A DNA stretch of 56,010 nucleotides from an uncultured Saprospirales bacterium (GTDB lineage Bacteria; Bacteroidota; Bacteroidia; Chitinophagales; Saprospiraceae), in NCBI GenBank assembly GCA_937864265.1, contig CALMIR010000161.1, positions 1 through 56,010 of the forward strand, in the 5' to 3' direction. The notes beneath the pieces are model-generated. The model had not been told where the DNA came from and did no database searches. It saw nothing but the letters and a program-made list of their open reading frames with translations. Shown piece after piece: positions 30,667-41,267 of the stretch. Within the stretch, counting starts at the first letter, position 1. Every line of letters begins with the position of its first letter. Position numbers and translations under genes: made by a program.

Positions 30667-32715
30667 TTAATTCTTCTCCTCAAATTTTATCCCTTTCTCA
30701 TTGAATTCTACCTCCAGCGATTCATCCATACGGGTGATTTTCACCTCCGTTCGGCGGTTTTTTTCGTGCTCTTCTTCAGGACAATCATGGCCACCGTCGC
30801 AATTGCAGTGGTTGATGAGAAAGGCTTCGCCATAGCCAAAAGCTTTGATGCGGTGAGGGGCAATGCCTCGGGTCACGAGGAATTGCTTGGCCGATTCGGC
30901 GCGATCCAGTGAAAGTTTGAGATTGGACGATTCATCGCCGCGGCAGTCGGTATGAGCGCCCAATTCGATTTCCATACTCTTATAGGTTTGCATCAACTGA
31001 GCCAGCGCCTCCAGGTCTTTGGCCTCGCCGGAGCGAATGGCTGATTTGCCAAAATCGTAATGGATGTTTTGCAGCACAATCACAGCACCTTCGCGGATGG
31101 GTTGCCGGGCAATGCTAGTGGATTGAGGGGCCATTTTTAGTACAATGGCTGCTGAACGGCGTCCCCTGAGTTTGATGGTCGAAATCAGGGTACTATCCGG
31201 GGCATAGCCAGGTTGCTCACTCACGACGAGGTAATCACAGCCCATTTCTATACAATGCTCAAAGGTGCCGTTGATATTGGTTCTGATTTCTTCCTGGCTG
31301 CGGTCGCACTGGTTGAATATTTTTATAGTTGTATTGGGAATCGGTTTTTTGAAAGGGGCACTTTCCACCAGACCACTCAGAGTCAGACAATTTGTCGGCT
31401 CCAGGTTAATGTCAATCGGGCGGTTGTAGATGTTTTCACTTGGCACGTAAGGGATTTCCTGGGTTTTATAACCCGCTTTGCTGACCAAAATCAAATAGGA
31501 TTTATCGATATTGACGGTCAGGTACGCTTCGCCACGGGAATTGGTGCTATGCTTGGGCGCCTCCATATCTTCTTCACTTTTGCGTACCCTTTTGAACACC
31601 AGTTCATCGCTGCCACTTTGAGAAGGCATCAATTCGAGTTCGTACAAGTCGCTTTCATTGACCACGCCTTCTTCTGTTTTTTCAAAAACCCGCACAGCTA
31701 CTTCTGGCAGGCGTCGCCCATTATTTTGGTCAAAAACAGCCAAGGTAGCCGTAGTCGTGTTGGGAAACTCAACGCCTTGAATGCCTTCTGGCGCTTCGAA
31801 CCGATAAATATCGTCCTTACCCATGCCGCCTTCGCGGTCGGAGGAAAAATAACCGATGACCCCGTCCGGATCCAAAATAATGCCCAAGTCGTCTCTGTCC
31901 GAATTGAAGGGACGCCCCAAATTGATGACTTTTCCCCATTCCGGTTTTCCAAGATCAATCAGGAACAAATCCAAGCCTCCGTACCCCTTGTGTCCATCAG
32001 AAGAAAAAAAGAGGATGCCGCTGTTGTGGATAAAAGGGAAAACTTCATTGTCGGAAGTATTGATGCGAGAACCCAAATTGATGGGTTCCGACCAGGAAGT
32101 GCCAGTGCGCAATACCACCCAAAGGTCAAATCCGCCAAACCCTCCTGGCATATCAGAGGCAAAATAGAGCCGTTTGCCATCGTCTGAGAGGCTGGGGTGC
32201 ATGCAGGAATATTCGTTGTTATTAAAAGGGAGTTCTCGGACATTCTCCCAGTCAAAATAACCCTGATCGGCTTCGTATATCTTCAGCCCCACCTTGCCTT
32301 TTGAATTGGCCTTTTGCACGCCTTGCAGCAGGTTGTTTCGGGTAAAATACATGCGATTCCCATCCTGGCTGAAGGACACGGGGCCTTCGTGTCTTTCAGA
32401 ATTGATCTGAATGGAAAACGGGGTGGGAAACATCGGGATGCCATTGGGATCCAATTCGCAGTAAAACAGCTCAAAAAACGTTTCCCCTATTTCCTGATCA
32501 ATAGGGCCATTTTTTTTCCTGGACGACACAAACACCATCCCATTGGCATAAAATACCGGGGAAAATTCCAGTGATTCGGTGTTGATGTTCACCAGATTGG
32601 TGATGTCCACCTCGGCATTCAAGGCGTCATTTTTCAGCGCCTTGGCTTTTCTGCCCGGTTGGGCAGCGAGCAAAGCAGGCAATAAAACGATAAAAATTAA
32701 TAGGCGGAAAACCAT
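30667..32715 (-). CDS. PD40-repeat OmpA family outer membrane protein
   Basis: About 682 residues: signal peptide (ends LLAAQ), a PD40/WD40-like propeller (about 40-310, repeats such as GPVSFSQDGNRMYFTRNN, HPSLSDDGKRLYFASDMPGGFGGFDLWV and DLGIILDPDGVIGYFSSDREGGMGKDDIYRF), carboxypeptidase-regulatory-like segments (about 400-520) and a C-terminal OmpA peptidoglycan-binding domain (LGAHTDCRGDESSNLKLSLDRAESAKQFLVTRGI). This order, minus a TPR, resembles PorE of the type IX secretion system. ATG 32715 is preferred to the open frame start at 32757; a -7 element is at 32771. Confidence 0.85.
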   Translation of the reverse strand: MVFRLLIFIVLLPALLAAQPGRKAKALKNDALNAEVDITNLVNINTESLEFSPVFYANGMVFVSSRKKNGPIDQEIGETFFELFYCELDPNGIPMFPTPFSIQINSERHEGPVSFSQDGNRMYFTRNNLLQGVQKANSKGKVGLKIYEADQGYFDWENVRELPFNNNEYSCMHPSLSDDGKRLYFASDMPGGFGGFDLWVVLRTGTSWSEPINLGSRINTSDNEVFPFIHNSGILFFSSDGHKGYGGLDLFLIDLGKPEWGKVINLGRPFNSDRDDLGIILDPDGVIGYFSSDREGGMGKDDIYRFEAPEGIQGVEFPNTTTATLAVFDQNNGRRLPEVAVRVFEKTEEGVVNESDLYELELMPSQSGSDELVFKRVRKSEEDMEAPKHSTNSRGEAYLTVNIDKSYLILVSKAGYKTQEIPYVPSENIYNRPIDINLEPTNCLTLSGLVESAPFKKPIPNTTIKIFNQCDRSQEEIRTNINGTFEHCIEMGCDYLVVSEQPGYAPDSTLISTIKLRGRRSAAIVLKMAPQSTSIARQPIREGAVIVLQNIHYDFGKSAIRSGEAKDLEALAQLMQTYKSMEIELGAHTDCRGDESSNLKLSLDRAESAKQFLVTRGIAPHRIKAFGYGEAFLINHCNCDGGHDCPEEEHEKNRRTEVKITRMDESLEVEFNEKGIKFEEKN

Positions 32716-32770
32716 AATTCCCCAAGTTGTTAAGCTATTGATACGACACAATCGCACTTCTGTTACACTT

Positions 32771-32778
32771 CAAAAATA
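32771..32778 (-). promoter_or_regulatory. -7 promoter element (TATTTTTG) for the PD40-OmpA gene
   Basis: Exact TAnnTTTG on the minus strand, about 56 bases before ATG 32715. Confidence 0.45.
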
Positions 32779-32843
32779 GCATGCGCCTGTAAAATACTGC
32801 AAATATTTGAGCTGACAAAAAGCTGGCTGATTGTTGTGACGTG

Positions 32844-34427
32844 TTACCACTTGCCGGTCACCACCATGTCCTTTGGATATTTAACGTTGTATCGGAAAGT
32901 ACGTTGCTCTTTTTGGTTGGGCATACATGACACCAGCCAGGTCAATTTCCCCGTTTTAGGGGTGAGTTGAGCCCCGTCCTTTTCCAATAAATTTACGACA
33001 ATTGCTTTATCCGTGGATACCGGAATTTGATCTTCTACCTTTACGTCCACCGCAAATGGTTTTTTATTCAATACCGAAATAGTGTATTCAAAGGTTTCCC
33101 TTTTCTCAGCCCCCATTCCCTTTTTTTCGCTAAAATCCTGACCGATGCGCTCCAAAACAATGGACTGGTCAATACCGAGCGAAATGCGCAGGGTATCATT
33201 AACTTTTCCAGCATTCAATTTTGTTTTTCCTATATAGGTATCCTCATGGAAAATATGCGCTTCTCCCGTTTCTAAATCATAACGCCCGTATTCTGGGACT
33301 TCCGCCAGCAGGAACACATCAGCCGACTTTTTGGGTACCGCATAGTACTGATAATGAGCTGGGATATCCTTTTCCCAAATGTTTATTTGTTGGGGCTTGC
33401 CATCGCCCGGAATCTGCTCGATGGTTTCCAGTATAAAGGCGGTGCTGGTCAGTGTGTTTTCGGCTTTGCTCCAGACCTGTGGTAACGGCTCTTTCTTTAC
33501 TATTTCAACGCGTTCCTCATAAGTTTCTGGACTGATTACTGGCACGGTATCAAGGCGATGTTTACTAACCTTCACGTACAAAGGTTTTAATGTGGGCTGT
33601 GTGTTATTTCTATTAGGCTTTGCGTTAGACAAGGTAATAGGTATGTTCTCCCAGTTTGTACCCGTATTTTGCCAAACTTTAGCCTTCATCGTAATTCTCA
33701 ATGGATCGTTGATACTACTCGCGTTGATATTATAAAAAGTACTCCAGCCGGATTGCTGAACCATATAAGAAAATCGTATGTTCGTATGAGTCGCTTTCTC
33801 AGCCATCAGTCGGATGGTAGCCTGTTTTTTATGCGATTGCTGTTGATTGGATAGGGTATTCAATTTTTGATTTACCTCCTTTTTGAGTTTGGCTAGTGTC
33901 GTTAAGTGCTTATCCAGATTGAACAGTTCCTTTTTCAAATCGGAAAAATGGTTGCGGTAATAGCTGACCAACGCTTGCAAAGCAGCTACTTCCTCTGTTG
34001 TTGCACCGTTCTGAGTACTAAAAACCTGCTGATTGGCTTTGATGAGGGCTTCCTCACCGAGCAACACTTCTTTTTGTTGCTTGACCCAAGCTTCTTCCAG
34101 TGTCAAGCTATCCAGAACCCGCTGTAAACTGTCTCTTTTTTGTTCTGCTCTTTTTGAGTCGAGGTAAATAGGGGAGAAACTGATTTCGCGGATACTGATG
34201 CCCGATTCATCGAAGCTCAGTTGAAAACTTTGCTCTTCGAGAAAAGGAGTTAGGTCGGTCAACCTGATTTCAACGCTCCCTTTGGGCAGACTGACACTGG
34301 CGATATTGTTAATTTGTGCATTGGCCGGATAAACGGTTACACGTTCTATTTGGCTCTTCAAAACGATGGGCTGGGCAATAAGCTGCCCCACGCCCAGAAG
34401 GGCGGCCAGAAGAATAATCGGCTTCAT
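32844..34427 (-). CDS. MuiA-family protein (DUF4139/DUF4140)
   Basis: About 527 residues with a signal peptide ending QLIAQ. The N-terminal DUF4140 domain (IERVTVYPANAQINNIASVSLPKGSVEIRLTDLTP) is followed by a coiled coil (about 100-195) and the C-terminal DUF4139 beta domain ending EQRTFRYNVKYPKDMVV. The family is named for a mucoidy inhibitor; molecular function is unknown. The open frame continues to 34637, but that part overlaps the flavin reductase gene and lacks a signal, so ATG 34427 is used. It lies 35 bases after the flavin reductase gene. Confidence 0.85.
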   Translation of the reverse strand: MKPIILLAALLGVGQLIAQPIVLKSQIERVTVYPANAQINNIASVSLPKGSVEIRLTDLTPFLEEQSFQLSFDESGISIREISFSPIYLDSKRAEQKRDSLQRVLDSLTLEEAWVKQQKEVLLGEEALIKANQQVFSTQNGATTEEVAALQALVSYYRNHFSDLKKELFNLDKHLTTLAKLKKEVNQKLNTLSNQQQSHKKQATIRLMAEKATHTNIRFSYMVQQSGWSTFYNINASSINDPLRITMKAKVWQNTGTNWENIPITLSNAKPNRNNTQPTLKPLYVKVSKHRLDTVPVISPETYEERVEIVKKEPLPQVWSKAENTLTSTAFILETIEQIPGDGKPQQINIWEKDIPAHYQYYAVPKKSADVFLLAEVPEYGRYDLETGEAHIFHEDTYIGKTKLNAGKVNDTLRISLGIDQSIVLERIGQDFSEKKGMGAEKRETFEYTISVLNKKPFAVDVKVEDQIPVSTDKAIVVNLLEKDGAQLTPKTGKLTWLVSCMPNQKEQRTFRYNVKYPKDMVVTGKW

Positions 34428-34462
34428 ATTTGCTATGTATTTATGAGATGGAAATAAATAAA

Positions 34463-35371
34463 CTAGGTGCCTACATCCTGCCCCTGCGCTACCTCCTCGG
34501 CTATCCAGACCAGTGCTGCTGCTTTGGATACATTTTCGATGGCCAGTTCCTTTTGTGCCAGCAGGTGGAGCTGTTCTACTGGATGACCGTGTTGAAAAAT
34601 TTCCTGAATTTCGGCACTTTCTGCCAATGCCTGGCAAGTGGCCTTTTCTGGTGCCTGGGGCATGCCTGCCAAAATAGCCAGGTTATTGCCCGTGAGGATA
34701 CGGCTTTTGCGGGCGCTGACGGGCAATTGGTCGAAGCCCAGCCCCAAGGGGAGGAAAGGTTGTAGAATGGTGTGTACCGCCTCGCCGCTGGCGCGTACAT
34801 AAAAAGCGCGGCCCATTCTACCCATCAGGTCTATCTTGTGTGGATTTATTTTACCAAATTCATCCAATACTTCTTCTGCTATGTGCATGCGCAAAACCTC
34901 ACAAATTATCAAGTGTCCGGCGCCTCCACCATCTCCTAAAGGGATGATTTGTTGTACCTTACACTCCATGTGGGCTGGCGATTCCTTTACCCGAAAGGGT
35001 TTAACCAGATCAGACGGTAAAGGGGTAAGTCCTGCCTTTTCAAATTCATTGACACCTTGTGGGTATTCGATGCTTGCAACCGCTGCTTGCCGGACGATGT
35101 TATAGTTAACGGCATTGATCACCACCTCTCCGGTTTGGCGGATATTGTACAGCGTATCTTTGGTGGTGTTGTCTGAAACCCGGCGGTTGGAAGAGAAAAC
35201 TAAAATCGGTGGATTCGAGCTGAAGCAGTTGAAAAAACTGTAAGGCGCCAGGTTGGGCTGCCCATTTTCGTCCACCGTACTGGCAAATGCAATTGGGCGC
35301 GGGGATACCGTTCCCAGTAAATATTGGTGCAACTCAGCCGTCGGTGTTTGTTTTGGATCAATAATTCGCAT
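34463..35371 (-). CDS. Flavin reductase-like FMN-binding protein
   Basis: About 302 residues. The split-barrel flavin reductase domain (about 5-210) shows PRPIAFASTVDENGQPNLAPYSFFNCFSSNPPILVFS and the GEVVINAVNYNIVRQA segment. Such proteins bind FMN and reduce flavins or act as oxidoreductases; the substrate is unknown. The last 80 residues form an extra helical region not typical of small family members. ATG 35371 is chosen because the family start MRIIDP lies there, not at the open frame edge 35431. It is divergent from the tlpA-like gene. Confidence 0.85.
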   Translation of the reverse strand: MRIIDPKQTPTAELHQYLLGTVSPRPIAFASTVDENGQPNLAPYSFFNCFSSNPPILVFSSNRRVSDNTTKDTLYNIRQTGEVVINAVNYNIVRQAAVASIEYPQGVNEFEKAGLTPLPSDLVKPFRVKESPAHMECKVQQIIPLGDGGGAGHLIICEVLRMHIAEEVLDEFGKINPHKIDLMGRMGRAFYVRASGEAVHTILQPFLPLGLGFDQLPVSARKSRILTGNNLAILAGMPQAPEKATCQALAESAEIQEIFQHGHPVEQLHLLAQKELAIENVSKAAALVWIAEEVAQGQDVGT

Positions 35372-35509
35372 ATCAGCTCTTTCTGAATCTTTGAACACTT
35401 GAATTTGAATGAATAACGCAAAAGAAAGCAAGGGGTTACTTATCCAAACGTCGCTTTTACCAAAATTCTTACCTTCTTTGACATTTTTACAAAAGAACCT
35501 ACAAATCTT

Positions 35510-36061
35510 ATGGATATGAAACGGTTGTCAGTGAAAAACGTTCCTTTTTTGGTCATAGGTATTTTTCTATTGATCATGCTGGGGAAATACGTCTATCAGC
35601 TTCCCCGATTTCATCAGGGCGAGATAGCTCCCAATTTTACAGCGAATTTGCTACATGGAGCACCTTTTGAATTGAGTGACCTCAAAGGACGATACGTTTT
35701 GCTGGATTTCTGGGGCAGTTGGTGTGGTCCTTGCAGGGCAGAACACCCGGCTCTGGTGGCTTTAAGCCGGGAACTGGAAAACACACCTTTAAAAGATGCA
35801 GAGGGCTTTTCCATCGTGAGTATTGCAATTGAATCGGATGAAAACCGCTGGAAGAGGGCGATCGAACAGGATGGTTTGTATTGGTCTTGGCATATTATGG
35901 ATAAAACGACCAGTTTTCGTTTTTTTAACTCAAAAATAGCGCAGCTATATGGCGTTAAGTCCATTCCTGCCAAGTACCTCATTGATCCAAAGGGAAATAT
36001 CATTGCTACCAACCCATCTATTGCACAAATACGCCAGCTAATGCTGCCAAGTCCAAACTGA
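35510..36061 (+). CDS. TlpA-like thioredoxin-fold protein, membrane anchored
   Basis: 183 residues with an uncleaved-looking N-terminal helix (VPFLVIGIFLLIMLGKYVYQL), then a TlpA/ResA domain with NFTANLLHGAPFELSDLKGRYVLLDFWGSWCGPCRAEHP. The redox pair is in WCGPC. It should reduce or exchange disulfides in the periplasm. The cis-proline region SIPAKYLIDPKGNII is present. ATG 35510 or 35516 are both possible. grpE follows after about 80 bases. Confidence 0.88.
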   Translation: MDMKRLSVKNVPFLVIGIFLLIMLGKYVYQLPRFHQGEIAPNFTANLLHGAPFELSDLKGRYVLLDFWGSWCGPCRAEHPALVALSRELENTPLKDAEGFSIVSIAIESDENRWKRAIEQDGLYWSWHIMDKTTSFRFFNSKIAQLYGVKSIPAKYLIDPKGNIIATNPSIAQIRQLMLPSPN

Positions 36062-36139
36062 CAATTTGGCGCAAAGCGCTGATTGGCAAAGAAATTGATG
36101 GTATCAGGTATGATATTTGGAACGAGAAAAAAGAAAAGC

Positions 36140-37905
<1,766 letters not shown>

Positions 37906-38053
37906 GAGTTGGTGGAGCTTGCAGGTGTTAAGTAGCTCATTTAGATTATCCGATACTTTCCATGCATGAAAAGTGTCGAATAATATTGGATAATTACTTG
38001 CAAATATATGAGGCTTACTTGTATCTTTTCCTTTCCTGCGACTTTCCACTCTA

Positions 38054-38075
38054 GAACCGCGAAGCGGTGACAAAA
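38054..38075. repeat. Short hairpin repeat, copy 1
   Basis: A 22-base sequence containing the hairpin ACCGC-GAA-GCGGT, repeated exactly at 38344-38365 (290 bases downstream). Confidence 0.75.
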
Positions 38076-38181
38076 TATCAGTGGAAGACTCTATCGGCTA
38101 AAATTTTTTTAGCACACTTTGTGCCCTTTGTTTCTTCTTGCCCCCGTCCGTTCCACTGAAGCGTATCGGCATCAGCTCATA

Positions 38182-38220
38182 CCGCCCGGATTGATTCGGT
38201 CGGGCGGGCCGGGCAGGCGA
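38182..38220. repeat. GC-rich dispersed repeat, copy B
   Basis: Matches 9123-9161 with two differences over 39 bases; the preceding block TGCCCCCGTCCG (38139-38150) is also shared. Strong hairpin potential. Confidence 0.7.
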
Positions 38221-38343
38221 CTGCATAGGCGGGTGTGGTTCAAAAAAAAGCAATGCTCATTAAAACCACAAAGTCCACAAGAGGACACAAAGGCTTTTTT
38301 GTCCCCTTTCCATACTTGCGCTCTTCCATTCCAGCAGACCTTT

Positions 38344-38365
38344 GAACCGCGAAGCGGTGACAAAA
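38344..38365. repeat. Short hairpin repeat, copy 2
   Basis: Exact second copy of 38054-38075, with the ACCGC/GCGGT stem. Confidence 0.75.
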
Positions 38366-38560
38366 CACCAACGAGCGTAATTGCCCTACTTGGGAAATTA
38401 ATCCTGCCACCCCTTTGGGGTTCTTCCAAGGTTTTATGGAGCTTTTTTGATAACCAAAACGCCTTCCAAAATGAAAATAAGCGAACTTTGAAAGCAATAT
38501 TTTCTGCTTCAGCATTAAACTTTTTCTACTTAGCCAAGTCCTTATATTAAAACCAGCAAA

Positions 38561-39127
38561 TTGGGTACGATTTTGGCGGCTATAAAGGATGAGGAAATTC
38601 TGTCATTATTGTTGCAAAAAGGGGCAACGGCTTTTGAGCGTGGTTTTAGGCTATTGATTGAAAAATACCAGGAACGCCTCTATTGGCACATTCGCCGCCT
38701 GGTGCTGGATCATGAGGATGCCAACGATGTGGTACAAAATTGCTTCATCAAAGCGTACAGGGGTATAGAAGGCTTTGAAGGCAAGTCCAGCCTTTATACT
38801 TGGCTGTACCGCATCGCTACCAACGAAGCGCTTACCTTTTTGAACAAACAAAAAAAACGCAACGCCGAAGCGCTGGACAGTGGCAATGGCTTTGATTTGA
38901 CGGCCGATCCTTATTTTGATGGGGACGACCTTCAATTGAAACTGCAACAAGCCTTACAGCAATTGCCGGAAAAACAACGCTTGGTTTTTAACATGCGCTA
39001 TTTCGATGAAATGCCCTATGGCGACATTTCAGCTGTTTTAGATACTTCGGTAGGGGCGCTAAAGGCATCTTACCACCATGCCGCAAAAAAAATTGAAGCA
39101 TTTATTCGCGAAAGCGGAGCTTATTAA
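38561..39127 (+). CDS. ECF-type RNA polymerase sigma factor
   Basis: 188 residues. Region 2 (about 28-95: YQERLYWHIRRLVLDHEDANDVVQNCFIKAYRGIEGFEGKSSLYTWLYRIATNEALTFL) and region 4 (about 130-180: LQQLPEKQRLVFNMRYFDEMPYGDISAVLDTSVGALKASYHHA) are intact. No N-terminal region 1. It begins with a TTG (38561); no ATG is available before the conserved part. It is followed after 6 bases by a membrane protein and then a Spy-like protein, a typical stress-sigma operon. Confidence 0.88.
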   Translation: MGTILAAIKDEEILSLLLQKGATAFERGFRLLIEKYQERLYWHIRRLVLDHEDANDVVQNCFIKAYRGIEGFEGKSSLYTWLYRIATNEALTFLNKQKKRNAEALDSGNGFDLTADPYFDGDDLQLKLQQALQQLPEKQRLVFNMRYFDEMPYGDISAVLDTSVGALKASYHHAAKKIEAFIRESGAY

Positions 39128-39133
39128 GGAGCT

Positions 39134-39673
39134 ATGATGGAACAAGAAAAAGATAAAAATATTCAGGAAGAACTCCAGGCCATGGGGTCGTCGCTGGGTA
39201 GCCTGAAGCAAGGTACGCCCTTTCAGGTACCCACAGATTATTTCCAGTCACTTCCCGACGATCTGATGCGCCGCATTAGAGCAGAAGCATCGCTTTGGCC
39301 AACGGAAGCCCCACAGGCGGCTGCCACCAGTAGGGCTTTTTTACTCCTAAACTGGCTTCAACATTGGAAATACCAATTGGGCATACTGGGGGTTTTAGCA
39401 GCAGCTACTATTTATTACTTCCTGCTCCCCGGAGCGGTTGCTACTGCGGCAACGGATGAACTGGCTCAGTTGGAAGCAGCGGAAATTAAACAGTACGTTT
39501 CCAATAATATTGACGAATTTAGCATGGAACTACTGCTGGAAGCTGCCATTGTGGAATCAGAAGATGTGCATTCCTTCGATGTTTTGGAAGGTTTAGACGA
39601 AAATACACTGGATCAGTTGATGGATGATCTATTGGAGGATATAGACTTGAATGACCTCAATGAAATTTTTTGA
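39134..39673 (+). CDS. Single-pass membrane protein, probable anti-sigma partner
   Basis: 179 residues, family not recognised. The N-terminal 60 residues (with VPTDYFQSLPDDLMRRI) are cytoplasmic by position, a transmembrane helix follows (about residues 75-98, WKYQLGILGVLAAATIYYFLL), and an acidic periplasmic tail ends DDLLEDIDLNDLNEIF. Location directly after an ECF sigma gene and before a Spy-like gene suggests an anti-sigma or sensor role; no zinc-binding anti-sigma motif is visible. ATG 39134 or 39137. Confidence 0.7.
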   Translation: MMEQEKDKNIQEELQAMGSSLGSLKQGTPFQVPTDYFQSLPDDLMRRIRAEASLWPTEAPQAAATSRAFLLLNWLQHWKYQLGILGVLAAATIYYFLLPGAVATAATDELAQLEAAEIKQYVSNNIDEFSMELLLEAAIVESEDVHSFDVLEGLDENTLDQLMDDLLEDIDLNDLNEIF

Positions 39674-39694
39674 CCCTTATAAATACAAACAAAC

Positions 39695-40171
39695 ATGACC
39701 CTTAGATATATCTGCCTCTTTTGGCTTTTATTGCCTATAAGTGGCGCTCTTCTGGCGCAGGATGATTTGCTCCCGGTTGATGTAGATGAGAAAGTTAAAG
39801 CTGCCCGCGTCGCTTTCATTACCCAACGCCTGGGCCTGACTTCCAGCGAATCGGAAAAGTTTTGGGCCGTTAACAACGAATACGAAGCGGAGAAAAAAAC
39901 GCTGGAAGATAAGTATAAGTCGGCTAAATCCATCGAATCTCTTTCCGACAAGGAAGCAGAAGACGCCATCGCAAAACACTTTGAACTGGAACAAAAGTTG
40001 CTCGATTTGCGCAAAAAATACTACGAACGTTTCCGCGAAGTTGTTTCTGCCCGGCAGGTGGGGCTTTTTTACAAAGCAGATCGGGAGTTCCGTTTGGAAT
40101 TGTTGAAAAAAATCCGCGAACGCCAAGCCGGAAATAACCGCGCTCCAGGCAATCGGCCTTTTAGAAATTGA
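39695..40171 (+). CDS. Spy/CpxP-like periplasmic protein
   Basis: 158 residues with a signal peptide ending GALLAQ and an all-helical, charged mature part: FITQRLGLTSSESEKFWAVNNEYEAEKKTLEDKY...FELEQKLLDLRKKYYERFREVVSARQVGLFYKADREFRLELL. The LTxxE/F...Y helix pairs resemble the Spy/CpxP and heavy-metal resistance sensor family, chaperone-like periplasmic proteins. It is third in the sigma operon, 21 bases after the membrane protein, and is a likely output or feedback sensor of that system. Confidence 0.75.
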   Translation: MTLRYICLFWLLLPISGALLAQDDLLPVDVDEKVKAARVAFITQRLGLTSSESEKFWAVNNEYEAEKKTLEDKYKSAKSIESLSDKEAEDAIAKHFELEQKLLDLRKKYYERFREVVSARQVGLFYKADREFRLELLKKIRERQAGNNRAPGNRPFRN

Positions 40172-40214
40172 ATGAACGGATCATTTTTTCAGTTGGGCTT
40201 AAATACACCAGCAG

Positions 40215-40248
40215 TAGGGTAAGGACTTTGATAAATCGGGAAGTCATT
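40215..40248. repeat. Half copy of the 120-bp palindromic repeat
   Basis: Matches the right arm of the copies at 1-163 (GGTAAGGACTTTG, then ATAAATCGGGAAGTCATT). The left arm is missing, so no hairpin forms. Confidence 0.75.
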
Positions 40249-40288
40249 TAAAGAGTATTCATAGAGTGAAACAATCTGCATAGTCATG

Positions 40289-40317
40289 GCCCGGGCGGTA
40301 TTTCACCCGGGCTTTTT
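40289..40317 (+). terminator. Rho-independent terminator
   Basis: GCCCGGG (40289-40295) pairs with CCCGGGC (40306-40312), followed by five T. It lies between convergent genes (stop at 40171 plus, 40346 minus) and fits termination of the sigma/Spy-like operon. Confidence 0.85.
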
Positions 40318-40345
40318 CTCGTAGAAAACAGGTATGGGCATCCTA

Positions 40346-41020
40346 TCACAGCAGATACACCATTTGTAATTGCAAAAAATAAGAGCGCAATTTGAGGTCA
40401 ACGCTTTGATTGTCCAAGTCAACGCGCTCGTCTAAAAGCCGATTGAAAGCCATAAAATGCCGGAAATTAACCCCAAAATGAGGCGAAAAATAATACCCCC
40501 CACCAAGCAAAAAGCCAATTTCATCGCTATTGAACTGATTCTGATAGTCACTCAAACGCACATCAGTTGGACTTAGGCCACCTAGGAAACGCTCTTCGAT
40601 CTGAGTTCGGAGTAACCTGGAGAAATAAAAACCGCCCTCCAATTTTACCGTATAAAAGCCAGCATTATTTTTAGCGCTTTTGTAATGGAACAAAAGGGGG
40701 ACTTCCGCATAGCTCAAATGGATGTTCCTGGCCTTCTTGTTTTGGGCGTTAAAGTCGCTATCAGGACTTGCGCCGCGTTCACTGAAAAGCAACTCTATGA
40801 CTAGTTCCGTGCGTTTGCTCAACCTGGCCATTCCGCTCAAACCAACGCAGATGCCGGGCTTGCGATAGCCAAATTGATCATCGCCATCAATCTGCGAAAA
40901 ATTAAGCCCAAGTACGAAGCCAGCATTAAAGCGTTTTGTAGTGATACGGCGTTGAGCCAGCGCATCATGGGTGATCGATAGCATTAGCAATACACACAAA
41001 AAGGGTATCCATTTTTTCAT
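40346..41020 (-). CDS. PorT-like outer membrane beta-barrel protein
   Basis: 224 residues with signal peptide ending DALAQ. The barrel signature GFVLGLNFSQIDGDDQFGYRKPGICVGLSGMARLSKRTELVIELLFSERGA...YAEVPLLFHYKS matches the outer membrane beta-barrel family that includes PorT. Six or more further strands follow to the terminal LQLQMVYLL, ending in a hydrophobic residue as barrels do. Function unknown; the family has structural and T9SS-assembly members. ATG at 41020. Confidence 0.75.
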   Translation of the reverse strand: MKKWIPFLCVLLMLSITHDALAQRRITTKRFNAGFVLGLNFSQIDGDDQFGYRKPGICVGLSGMARLSKRTELVIELLFSERGASPDSDFNAQNKKARNIHLSYAEVPLLFHYKSAKNNAGFYTVKLEGGFYFSRLLRTQIEERFLGGLSPTDVRLSDYQNQFNSDEIGFLLGGGYYFSPHFGVNFRHFMAFNRLLDERVDLDNQSVDLKLRSYFLQLQMVYLL

Positions 41021-41267
41021 AAACCAGTAGGTATAGTTGTCAAGAATAATAAAAGTAGCTTGAAAAAATGAAACCCGTAAATAGAATGTGTCGCCTGTAA
41101 TCCCATCGCTATATTTTTACGGGTGTTACCAATACCATAAGAGTGTGCATTTTGTGTACACCAAAAGCCCATGAAAATGCATCTTTGTAAGCAATAGAAT
41201 AAATGTAGTGCTTGGAAATAAGCCAGCGCGATCATCACAAATACTGCGGTCAATAGTTCAAATTCCT

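Larger units (their letters stand above)
37906..38560. other. Repeat-rich intergenic region without genes
   Basis: No credible ORF. It holds a hairpin (CGATACTTT 37951-37959 with AAAGTGTCG 37970-37978, possibly extended by TTATCC/GGATAA), two copies of the element CGAAGCGGTGACAAAA (38054-38075 and 38344-38365), GC-rich repeat copy B (38182-38220), and phrases such as CACAAAGTCCACAAGAGG. It looks like an accumulation of small repeats; open frames here lack family resemblance. Confidence 0.7.

Noticed and set aside
31213-32187. A 324-codon plus-strand frame opposite the PD40-OmpA gene
   Set aside because: A shadow frame; the opposite strand has signal peptide, PD40 repeats and OmpA domain.
34428-34637. 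N-terminal extension of the MuiA-like frame
   Set aside because: It overlaps the flavin reductase gene, is Ser/Gly-rich without homology, and would hide a clear signal peptide at 34427.
38119-38550. A 143-codon plus-strand frame after dnaJ
   Set aside because: It is built from repeats (GC-rich core and hairpin repeat) and reads as low-likelihood protein; treated as noncoding.
41017-41253. A 78-codon minus-strand frame upstream of the PorT-like gene
   Set aside because: No signal or family likeness; it overlaps the start of the barrel gene and the spacer toward DUF4837.
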